DNA from: Promethearchaeota archaeon | GTDB taxonomy: Archaea; Asgardarchaeota; Lokiarchaeia; Sigyniarchaeales; SOKP01 | Direction of reading: 5' to 3' | Assembly: GCA_019058425.1 (NCBI GenBank) | Contig: JAHPYZ010000013.1 | Span: forward strand, 35,626-72,666 | DNA: 37,041 bases | Part shown: positions 8,572 through 15,635 of the stretch, in pieces | Numbering within the stretch: position 1 is the first letter of the stretch | Layout of the letters: the number at the start of each line of letters is the position of its first letter | Position numbers and translations under genes: made by a program | The notes under the pieces: generated by a model | What the model saw: only the letters and a program-made list of their open reading frames with translations | Databases searched by the model: none | What the model was told of the DNA's origin: nothing

Positions 8572-9303
8572 TTAATTATCCGAATTCTTTACTTCTGGAT
8601 AAAGTTCTATAACTCGACCCTTTTCTTTAAAATAAATTAAATTATTTTCTGACAATTTATCTATGTGATATTTTATGGTGTTTCGAGCAAGATTAATCTT
8701 TTTAGCAATCTCAGATGATGAAATTCCTGGATTTTTTTGAATTAATTCAAAAATTTGATTAGTTGTTGCTGATTTGACTGGCAGATTTTTAAATGTATTA
8801 ATTACTTCAATTGAAGAAGTGATTGGAAAATATATATTATACTGACCAAATTTTTCCTTTTTTATGATGTGATATTTTAATAAAACATTTAAATGCCACT
8901 GTAATTGTCCTTTTTGGAGGTTACAGTTTCGTAGCAATTCATTTTGATGAATTCCAGGATTATTAAGGATTTCCCTTAATATATTCAAACGGTTTTCATT
9001 TTCAAAAATATCTTTAAGGGTTAAGTAAGATTTTCCTTTTTGAATGAACGGTTTTCTTATAAAATAAACTCTATATTCTTTTACAGTAAGTACTTCAAAG
9101 ATTGATAGCAATATAATTACTGCTATTATAATAGAAACTAAAATAATCCCTAGAGTTATTTCTTCATGGGGTCCAAAAAAATCGTCTAATGATAGAATTA
9201 TTTGATAAAGAGCAACTGATAATATTATTATTGAAAAAAATAAAAGAGCTAGTTTAAATGAGAAAAAAAAGGTTAGTTTTTTAGAAGGTTTATTATCACT
9301 CAA
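8572..9303 (-). CDS. Membrane-anchored transcriptional regulator with two winged-helix domains
   Basis: 243 residues. Two predicted membrane helices (about 11-36 and 50-72) are followed by two winged helix-turn-helix domains. The first spans about 103-160 (NNPGIHQNELLRNCNL, then QLQWHLNVLLKYHIIKK). The second spans about 178-236 (KNPGISSSEIAKKINLARNT, then YHIDKLSENNLI). Both have the archaeal NPGIxxxEL pattern typical of ArsR/MarR-like regulators. The start is TTG at 9303; an in-frame stop lies 27 bases upstream and no ATG or GTG is available between. It is probably a membrane-tethered one-component regulator. The neighbouring membrane and surface genes, two of which have a shared 27-bp element in front of them, are natural candidate targets, but this is inference. 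Confidence 0.85.
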   Translation of the reverse strand: MSDNKPSKKLTFFFSFKLALLFFSIIILSVALYQIILSLDDFFGPHEEITLGIILVSIIIAVIILLSIFEVLTVKEYRVYFIRKPFIQKGKSYLTLKDIFENENRLNILREILNNPGIHQNELLRNCNLQKGQLQWHLNVLLKYHIIKKEKFGQYNIYFPITSSIEVINTFKNLPVKSATTNQIFELIQKNPGISSSEIAKKINLARNTIKYHIDKLSENNLIYFKEKGRVIELYPEVKNSDN

Positions 9304-9324
9304 TCTCTCGAAACCTATTGAAAT

Positions 9325-9915
9325 TTATTCTTTTCGAATTGCATTTCTATTAAATTTTAAGAAAGGAATCATAAAAGATACATTATTTACATATTCTATA
9401 TATTCATCTCTATATTTAGCTTTTAAGGCATATTCTTCAATCTTTGCTAAAATGATATATGCTACTACTTCACCAATCCAAATTAAAAACATAAATGTAT
9501 AACCATCAATATTTATATTAAAATTGATAATTGGGCCAGTTTGGAAGATCATTAAGGTCATACCAAAAGTCATAACAATTATAGCAACATATTGGGGGTG
9601 TCTTACATATTTATACAATCCAGTTTGAATTAACTGTTTTCTATGACTTATTTGATATATTAGGGAGTATATATAAAATATTAATCCCAATAAAATAACA
9701 TAGATTTCGTAGCTGCTAAATATAAAAGTTATATCAGATATTAGAATTCTAGGATTCTGAAAGAAGAAACCTAGATAGGTGATTAAAGGTACACTCATAA
9801 TACCAAACCATATAGCAGTACAAGGAACATATTGAAAGATTGGTATTAAAATAGAAGAAATACTCGTAGTAATCGAACTTATTTTATTCATTATCTTATT
9901 TCCTTTAAGACTCAT
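9325..9915 (-). CDS. Isoprenylcysteine carboxyl methyltransferase-like membrane protein
   Basis: 196 residues with about five predicted membrane helices and the ICMT/PEMT-like signature: TGLYKYVRHPQYVA (98-111) and, near the C-terminus, IEEYALKAKYRDEYIEY. These bind S-adenosylmethionine in the family. Bacterial and archaeal members have mostly unknown substrates (lipid or small-molecule methylation), so only the family is claimed. ATG at 9915 has a nearby purine-rich AAAAGGT; a second Met at residue 9 is possible. It ends 21 bp before the membrane regulator gene, so the two are likely co-transcribed from the promoter region containing the 27-bp element at 9974-10000. Confidence 0.8.
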   Translation of the reverse strand: MSLKGNKIMNKISSITTSISSILIPIFQYVPCTAIWFGIMSVPLITYLGFFFQNPRILISDITFIFSSYEIYVILLGLIFYIYSLIYQISHRKQLIQTGLYKYVRHPQYVAIIVMTFGMTLMIFQTGPIINFNINIDGYTFMFLIWIGEVVAYIILAKIEEYALKAKYRDEYIEYVNNVSFMIPFLKFNRNAIRKE

Positions 9916-9973
9916 CTATAATTACCTTTTAATTTTGAGTTTTATTTATAATATATGAAATAATTCTATTTTT

Positions 9974-10000
9974 AAACGTTTAAGGTGCACTTATAGAACA
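9974..10000 (-). repeat. 27-bp conserved element, copy A (candidate operator/promoter)
   Basis: Contains TTTAAGGTGCACTT on the plus strand, followed by ATAGAACA, around a GTGCAC palindrome. It matches the copy at 11726-11752 at 25 of 27 positions. It lies 58 bp upstream of the ICMT-like gene start and 47 bp downstream of the stop of the first paralogous membrane gene. On the minus strand it contains a weak TATA-like CTATAAG. Confidence 0.6.
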
Positions 10001-10047
10001 TTTCAAAAATCTAATAATATTAATGAGTAAAAAAAAAGGATTTTTAT

Positions 10048-10551
10048 TTATTTTGTATTCCTTTCCAATAAAACTCCCATTACAATAAAAACTGATCCTA
10101 TAAATTGTCCAATTACTCCAAAATGTGGAATATATCCCCCTCCACCAATACTCCAGTGTGGAAACCCATTTCGTCTATAAAAAATTTCCATCATTATTAT
10201 CCAAGCTAAAGTTGACAAAGTAATCAATGTAGCGAGAATTATTGCATTTCTTTTATATCCTTTAGGATTAATTGGTTGTCTCCGATAAACAGTTGAAAGT
10301 ATGATTGATATTAAAGCACTTGTATAGATTACCACTGAAAAAATTGTCGAATATATCACTAGTTCAAGATCAATTCTTAAAAGTCCTATTGTAAGGGGTC
10401 CAGGATCAGTTTCTAAATATAATTGATTCATCCAGACAAAATAAGTATTACCTGGTTCAGTATGAAAGGATGTAGGTGTAAACAATGCAATAATTGTTAA
10501 AATCCCTCCAATAATTGGCAAAAACTTAGCATTACGTATAATGAAATTCAA
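10048..10551 (-). CDS. Four-helix membrane protein, paralog A
   Basis: 167 residues, no recognised family. Four predicted membrane helices lie at about 10-25, 64-90, 103-122 and 143-162. A conserved extracellular-type loop TPTSFxT...Y(F/Y)VWM follows helix one and GGYIPHFGVIG precedes helix four. It is clearly paralogous to the protein at 11798-12373 (shared TPTSF, VGLLR/IGLLR-type segment, WIIMME, YIP-x-x-G-IIG-FIGSV, ER-N-x-K end). The start is TTG at 10551, supported by AAAGGTG seven bases upstream; no ATG is available nearby. The LVIVD propeller gene ends 46 bp upstream on the same strand, so propeller and membrane protein are probably co-expressed. Confidence 0.8.
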   Translation of the reverse strand: MNFIIRNAKFLPIIGGILTIIALFTPTSFHTEPGNTYFVWMNQLYLETDPGPLTIGLLRIDLELVIYSTIFSVVIYTSALISIILSTVYRRQPINPKGYKRNAIILATLITLSTLAWIIMMEIFYRRNGFPHWSIGGGGYIPHFGVIGQFIGSVFIVMGVLLERNTK

Positions 10552-10597
10552 CTTAAAACACCTTTAATCGTAATTCAATTTTAATTTAATAATAATA

Positions 10598-11674
10598 CTA
10601 TTTTTTATATTTATATATAATAATAATGACTATTATTGAACCTGTCATAATAACAACTATAATAACAGGGAAAAGATAATTTGGATTTTGAGGGGGACTT
10701 ACATTCGAAAGTTCGAGGATTTCTAAACCATCATCTAAGTCAGTTAAAAAGATTAGATTATTATCAACAAATAAGTTTCTCGTGTGCCCTCCATCATTAA
10801 ATCCACTTATCTTCCAAGGATTAGTGGGATCACTTATATTAACGATTTCAAGTCCATCATTATCATCTGATAAAAAGGCTATGTTATCTGAAATAAAAGC
10901 AAAGTATACATTACCTCCATTATCGAATGATCCTAAACTAATCGGATGGATAGGATCACTTACGTCTAAGATCTGTAAACCATTTGAGCTATAACATAAA
11001 AAAGCAGTGTTTTCAATAACATCCACACTATATGCACCTTCCCCGTTAAAGCATCCGCCAATTTCGAAAGGATTATTTGGATCTGAAATGTTAACTATTT
11101 CTAGACCTGCATGGTATTCTGCTATATAAGCTAAGTCTCCTTTAATAAAAACACCGTTAGGCGATCCACCATCATTGTATTCACCAATTTTAGTTGGATG
11201 TCTAATATTGCTGCAGTTAATAATTTCAAGTCCATTTTCTAAACTTACTAAATAAACGAGATCTCCAACAGTAAAGACATCAGAAACATGTGCTCCGTTA
11301 TAGAAATCACTTATCTTAACAGGACTTAATGGGTTTGTTACATTGACTATTTGTAAACCACTAAAGTAATTGGCTAAATACGCTATTCCATTAAGAACAT
11401 CAATACTGTGTGTTACTCCGAGATCAAGGTGCCCCAACTCGGTTGGATTGCGAGGGTCAGAAACATCAATAATTTGCATTCCTTCTTCATTTCCTCCGAT
11501 ATAAGCAATATCACCGATTACAACAACATCCCAGGCAAATAACGTGTTGAATTGGCCGATCTTGCAAGGATACAGGTTTACATCGGTAGAGCCTATATTA
11601 CTCTTCGATAAAATCATAAAAAAGAGTAATATAAAAAGAATATAACGCTGAGAAATAACTCTTTTAGAATTCAT
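10598..11674 (-). CDS. Cell-surface LVIVD-repeat beta-propeller protein with C-terminal anchor
   Basis: 358 residues from this ATG; a TTG three codons upstream (11683) is the alternative. A basic N-terminus plus hydrophobic stretch (YILFILLFFMILS) forms a signal peptide. Seven repeats of about 42 residues follow, each with the pattern (A/L)Y(I/L)...GL(Q/E)I(V/I)(N/D)(V/I)SDPxNP, sufficient for a seven-bladed propeller. The protein ends in a proline-containing linker, one membrane helix (FPVIIVVIMTGSIIVIII) and a KYKK basic tail. This topology places the propeller outside the cell, anchored in the membrane. LVIVD proteins are common surface proteins without enzymatic motifs; ligand binding or adhesion is likely. 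It lies between two paralogous membrane proteins that may act with it. Confidence 0.88.
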   Translation of the reverse strand: MNSKRVISQRYILFILLFFMILSKSNIGSTDVNLYPCKIGQFNTLFAWDVVVIGDIAYIGGNEEGMQIIDVSDPRNPTELGHLDLGVTHSIDVLNGIAYLANYFSGLQIVNVTNPLSPVKISDFYNGAHVSDVFTVGDLVYLVSLENGLEIINCSNIRHPTKIGEYNDGGSPNGVFIKGDLAYIAEYHAGLEIVNISDPNNPFEIGGCFNGEGAYSVDVIENTAFLCYSSNGLQILDVSDPIHPISLGSFDNGGNVYFAFISDNIAFLSDDNDGLEIVNISDPTNPWKISGFNDGGHTRNLFVDNNLIFLTDLDDGLEILELSNVSPPQNPNYLFPVIIVVIMTGSIIVIIIIYKYKK

Positions 11675-11725
11675 TTTTTTCAAATATTTGTGATCGTTTT
11701 ATTTTATTTTTGATAACATAATTAT

Positions 11726-11752
11726 AAATGTTTAAGGTGCACTTTTAGAACA
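11726..11752 (-). repeat. 27-bp conserved element, copy B (candidate operator/promoter)
   Basis: Second copy of the element at 9974-10000: TTTAAGGTGCACTT followed by TTAGAACA, differing at two positions. It is 52 bp upstream of the propeller ATG and 46 bp downstream of the stop of membrane paralog B, the same distance as copy A from paralog A. The bases between element and stop are also alignable but far less conserved. Confidence 0.6.
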
Positions 11753-11797
11753 ATCCATAAAAATGGTATTATCAAATATAAAAAAAAGAGATTATAT

Positions 11798-12373
11798 TTA
11801 TTTAATATTTCTTTCTGATAAAACTCCAATTACAATTAAAACTGATCCTATAAATGGACCAATAATTCCCAGATACGGTATATAGTGACCTTCACCAAGA
11901 CCAACCCAATGATTAGATCCATAATACATATAGTAACCTTCCATCATAATTATCCATACAAGTGTTGATACTATAATTAAGATTGCTGGAATTAATAGAA
12001 ATCTCTTGCGTTTTTGGTCACTATCTAATCTTTTTCGATATAGAGATGAACCTAGTATTGTGATAATAGCGTTTAAAAATATTATTACTGTAAGGATAAT
12101 TGAAATAGTGAGAAGTGTAGGATCAGTCCTTAAGAGTCCAACATTTATAGGGGGTGGATCAACGTGTAAGAATATTTGGAACATCCACACATAGTATGTG
12201 GCTATTGTGTCTGTAGAGAAAGATGTCGGTGTTAATAGAGTTATTAACGTTATAAATCCTCCAACCAAAGCAAAGTATCTTGCATTTTGTTTGAAAAAAG
12301 TAATAGTAGAACACCCAATTCTAAATATATTTAAAATTTTAATTAACGTTCTTTTAAAAGGTTTGTGGACCAT
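11798..12373 (-). CDS. Four-helix membrane protein, paralog B
   Basis: 191 residues, no recognised family; close to half of the positions match the protein at 10048-10551 by eye. It has the same TPTSF loop, YYVWM, GLLR, WIIMME, YIPYLGIIG and final SERNIK. It carries ~25 extra N-terminal residues with a basic start (HKPFKRTLIK). Four helices are predicted. ATG at 12373 is the start. It is divergent from the CrtI-like flavoprotein gene, with only 94 bp between the two starts. Its function is unknown; linkage to the propeller gene suggests a surface complex. Confidence 0.78.
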   Translation of the reverse strand: MVHKPFKRTLIKILNIFRIGCSTITFFKQNARYFALVGGFITLITLLTPTSFSTDTIATYYVWMFQIFLHVDPPPINVGLLRTDPTLLTISIILTVIIFLNAIITILGSSLYRKRLDSDQKRKRFLLIPAILIIVSTLVWIIMMEGYYMYYGSNHWVGLGEGHYIPYLGIIGPFIGSVLIVIGVLSERNIK

Positions 12374-12423
12374 TTATCGAAGATTTATCATATTTTTTCA
12401 TGGAAGATTTAATTTAGAATATT

Positions 12424-12443
12424 CAATTTAATACATTAAATTG
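12424..12443. promoter_or_regulatory. Perfect 20-bp palindrome in divergent promoter
   Basis: CAATTTAAT, a two-base centre AC, then ATTAAATTG: nine-base perfect arms. It lies 24 bp upstream of the flavoprotein ATG (12468) and 51 bp upstream of the divergent membrane gene start. Position and symmetry suit a dimeric repressor site, although AT-rich DNA gives such palindromes by chance more often. Confidence 0.4.
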
Positions 12444-12467
12444 TTAATTTTAAGAATTTAGATTAAA

Positions 12468-13991
12468 ATGAAAGTCATTATAATAGGTTCAGGTATAGCT
12501 GGTTTGACCGCAGGAGCATATCTTGCTCGAGGAGGCCATGAAGTTTTTGTTTATGAGCATTTTTCTGAAATTGGTGGTGTAACCGCAACGATAAAGCAGG
12601 ATGGTTATTCGTGGGATATTGGTCCTTTACTTTTAGAAGGTTTGGCACCCCATGAAAAGCTTGGAAAGATGCTAATAGAACTAGGGATCTATGATAAACT
12701 TGAATTAATAAAAGAGGATCGTGGTCAATCGTTCCCAGATTTCCAAGTTTGGAGACCAGAAGAATATAAGGGCCCTTATTGGAGACGTGAATACTTCAAG
12801 GAACTATTTCCTAAAGAAAGTGAAGGATTAGATAGATATTATGAATTTTATGATCGAATGATGGCTATAGCATATCTAGGAAATCAATTGCCGTTTGTTA
12901 AAGGATTTGAAGCTTTAATAATAAAACTGAAGTTATTATTTAAATTTCTTAAAGTTAAGAAATTTAAAGATTGGAGTGCTGCTCAGATTACAGACTTTTT
13001 TTTTAAAGATCAAAAGTTAAAAGCCGTATACTTAGGAATATTAGCTGATATGGTTGTGAAGCCGAGTGAATTCTTTGGATTAGGAGTTCCATTCTTTAAT
13101 ATAGAAACTGCTTTTGATAAAAGAATACCGATAAAATTTAAAGGTGGTAAATTTCCAGTTTATCATTACATAAAAAATGGATGTGGTGAATTAGTAAAAG
13201 TATTGGCAGATATTATCACTGAAAATGGCGGTGGAATTCACACTAATAGCACAATACAAAAAATAATTATAGAAGATAACAAAGCTACAGGTGTTCAACT
13301 TGAGAATGGAAAAAAAATTGAAGCTGACTTGGTTTTAGCAAGCGGAGGTATGTTTAATACTTTCTATAACTTAGTTGGAAAAGAGCACTTATCTGAGGAT
13401 TTCATTAAAAATATTGAAGGTATTACTTTAATGGAATCTGTTTTTATGGTCCATCTTGGTATTGATTTTGATCCATCACGTTTTCAAAGAGCTGCATTAT
13501 GCTATTATTATCTTACTTATGATATTGAAGGGGCAATTAGAGAAATGAGGGAAGGAATTTATCATGAAGGTGCTGATGGTTTTTTGATATATATACCAAC
13601 AATGCATTCCCCAGAAATGGCACCACCTGGTAAACAAGCTGTTACAATTTATACTGTTGGACCTCACAAATTAAAAGAAGGAACTTGGGATGATAAAAAA
13701 GAAGAATTTGCTGATAAGTTAATTATGGAAGCAGAAAGGATTATTCCCGGATTATATGAAGGATCTGAAACTAAAAAAATTATGACACCGGATGATTTCA
13801 AAAGCCGTATTAATGTATTGCGTCATTCTTTTGGCGGAACTGCTCCAGTTCTTGGGCAGACTAATCCATTACATAAAACCCCCATTAGGGATTTATGGTA
13901 TATCGGTGCGTATAGTGAGTCTGGTGGCGGTGTTATGGGTGCTGCTCTTGGAGCTAGAAATGTAGCCAAAATGATATTAGAAAAAAAATAA
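12468..13991 (+). CDS. CrtI/phytoene desaturase-like FAD-dependent oxidoreductase
   Basis: 507 residues. The N-terminal dinucleotide-binding fold is clear: GSGIAG (7-12) and acidic E30 at the end of strand two, followed by GG(V/I) (FSEIGGVTAT). The C-terminal FAD-contacting segment is GAYSESGGGVMGAALGARN. This is the carotenoid desaturase/isomerase-like branch of amine-oxidase-fold flavoproteins. Archaeal members act on polyprenoid chains (saturation, desaturation or isomerisation), but no other isoprenoid gene is present here, so the substrate is open. It is a single gene with its own control region and ends 12 bp from the opposing transporter gene. Confidence 0.85.
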   Translation: MKVIIIGSGIAGLTAGAYLARGGHEVFVYEHFSEIGGVTATIKQDGYSWDIGPLLLEGLAPHEKLGKMLIELGIYDKLELIKEDRGQSFPDFQVWRPEEYKGPYWRREYFKELFPKESEGLDRYYEFYDRMMAIAYLGNQLPFVKGFEALIIKLKLLFKFLKVKKFKDWSAAQITDFFFKDQKLKAVYLGILADMVVKPSEFFGLGVPFFNIETAFDKRIPIKFKGGKFPVYHYIKNGCGELVKVLADIITENGGGIHTNSTIQKIIIEDNKATGVQLENGKKIEADLVLASGGMFNTFYNLVGKEHLSEDFIKNIEGITLMESVFMVHLGIDFDPSRFQRAALCYYYLTYDIEGAIREMREGIYHEGADGFLIYIPTMHSPEMAPPGKQAVTIYTVGPHKLKEGTWDDKKEEFADKLIMEAERIIPGLYEGSETKKIMTPDDFKSRINVLRHSFGGTAPVLGQTNPLHKTPIRDLWYIGAYSESGGGVMGAALGARNVAKMILEKK

Positions 13992-14003
13992 ATTTACTTT
14001 TTC

Positions 14004-15407
14004 TTACTTCTTAAATTCATGAGATTTTTCCTCATGAATTTTTAATAATCTATAATGCATTTCCTCTAAATTCTCTTTATGTAAAGGAAAAAATCTAATA
14101 CTTATTAGTCCTAGAAGGCTCATTATAGATTGAACAATGAAAAATAAAAATTTAATACCAACATTAGCTATTTCTGTCTGAAAGGGGGCATTTCTCACAA
14201 ACCCAAAAAATAATAAAGTAGATGTACCTATTATCGGACCAAGGCTTTCTGCGATTTTAATAAAAAAGGCGTTTGTCCCAATAATCAAACCTTCACGACG
14301 AGCTCCATGTTGCACTTCATCATCATCAGTAACTAATATTAAAACTGGATAATCAAATAGAATGTATCCATTACATAATGTACCTAGAATAAGAAAAAGC
14401 CATATCAAAAACTCTAAACCTGGTATTAACAATATCAGAAATGCACTTACATTTAAAATGATATGAATAATTCGTCCCCTAATAATGAGAGTCCTCATAT
14501 CATAACTCTGTGATAATTTCTTATAAATACCATATCCAATCAATGCAATAAAGGTCGTATTGACATAAAATAAAAGTGAAATTATTAAGCTACTTACATT
14601 AAATATGTAAAAATAAGCAAAAACAAAGCTCAGCGTTAATGAAAGATTTAATTGGTTAAAACATCTAAAAATGGTCATAGTAATAAAAGATTTAGACTTT
14701 AAAACTTCTTTTAAAGCTTTTCTGAGTGGAAGAAACTGTTGATCTACATATAACGCAGGACGTTCTCTAAGTTTATTGCCAACTATAAAATAACATATAC
14801 TACATATTACAGCACATACTCCTGCAAAAATTTGAAAATAAATCAATCCTGCATCGTAAATTAAAAAAGCTAGAAGAACAGGAAATGCTCCAATTGTAAA
14901 AAAAACTTGATTAAAAAATGCCATTTTATTTCTTTCTTCCAGATTTTCGGTTAATTCTGGCATTAAAGCTAACCAAACTAACCATACAAGAGTGAGAAGC
15001 ATATCGAAGGCACATATACTTAAAACAAAATGAATGAATATCATAATTTGTTGCGTTAAAGTCCATGGAAACCACATCATGAAAAATATAATCGCCCACA
15101 ATATACCACCCCATTTCATATATATCAATCTTCTACTCCCCCAACGTTTAATATTAGTGTTATCACTTAATCTCCCTAAATAAAAATCGTTAAGGGAATT
15201 AATAATTGCATAAATAATTTGGCCAAGTGAAAAATAAAACTGTATAAGTCCTAAATCGTCCCAGAAAAAATTTACATAGGTTAAACCAAAAATTCCTGAT
15301 AGTAAAGTGTTAAGTAGATTTGTTAAAGAATAGTAAAATCGTTCTCTTTTTGTTAGATTAAAAGAACCTTGAATTACTTGATTAGAATCTTCTTTAGAAT
15401 CTTCCAT
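14004..15407 (-). CDS. GPH-family (MelB-like) MFS symporter 1
   Basis: 467 residues with about twelve membrane helices. The GPH cation-symporter signature after helix two reads NDFYLGRLSDNTN then KRWGSRR. Family members carry glycosides, pentosides or hexuronides with Na+ or H+. This copy deviates from the usual NDPxxGxxSDR (D-F instead of D-P, N for R), so substrate preference may differ. ATG at 15407 follows an AAAGGA run. The C-terminal codons include an 11-bp inverted repeat shared with the end of the opposing flavoprotein transcript. It is divergent from the aldehyde oxidoreductase gene. Confidence 0.85.
   Translation of the reverse strand: MEDSKEDSNQVIQGSFNLTKRERFYYSLTNLLNTLLSGIFGLTYVNFFWDDLGLIQFYFSLGQIIYAIINSLNDFYLGRLSDNTNIKRWGSRRLIYMKWGGILWAIIFFMMWFPWTLTQQIMIFIHFVLSICAFDMLLTLVWLVWLALMPELTENLEERNKMAFFNQVFFTIGAFPVLLAFLIYDAGLIYFQIFAGVCAVICSICYFIVGNKLRERPALYVDQQFLPLRKALKEVLKSKSFITMTIFRCFNQLNLSLTLSFVFAYFYIFNVSSLIISLLFYVNTTFIALIGYGIYKKLSQSYDMRTLIIRGRIIHIILNVSAFLILLIPGLEFLIWLFLILGTLCNGYILFDYPVLILVTDDDEVQHGARREGLIIGTNAFFIKIAESLGPIIGTSTLLFFGFVRNAPFQTEIANVGIKFLFFIVQSIMSLLGLISIRFFPLHKENLEEMHYRLLKIHEEKSHEFKK
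14013..14041 (+). terminator. Stem-loop with T-run at convergent gene ends
   Basis: AAATTCATGAG (14013-14023), loop ATTTTTC, CTCATGAATTT (14031-14041), followed by TTAATAATC. Perfect 11-bp arms lie 21 bp after the flavoprotein stop codon and inside the last codons of the opposing transporter gene. It looks like an intrinsic terminator for the plus-strand gene. Confidence 0.5.
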
Positions 15408-15565
15408 AACGTTTTCCTTTTCATTTAGAAAGTATGGGAGTAAATTAATTATCCTTTTTAAAGATTAGATTATTAAATACAAATGGAAAATTTCATGATA
15501 ATAAAAATAAATTGTTAAATATCCAATAAATCTTTACGATTTTTTCAAATTAAATAAAAATACAA

Positions 15566-15580
15566 TTTTGTCAGACAAAA
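15566..15580. promoter_or_regulatory. 15-bp palindromic operator candidate upstream of AOR
   Basis: TTTTGTC-A-GACAAAA is a perfect palindrome with seven-base arms containing G/C positions, less likely by chance than an all-AT one. It lies immediately upstream of a TATA-like AAATAAATATAAC and 55 bp before the AOR ATG, within the 228-bp divergent region to the transporter gene (15408-15635). Otherwise that region holds no gene. Confidence 0.5.
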
Positions 15581-15635
15581 AAATAAATATAACTGAATAT
15601 TTTAAAAAAAGAATCTAATAGATGAACTCAAGACG

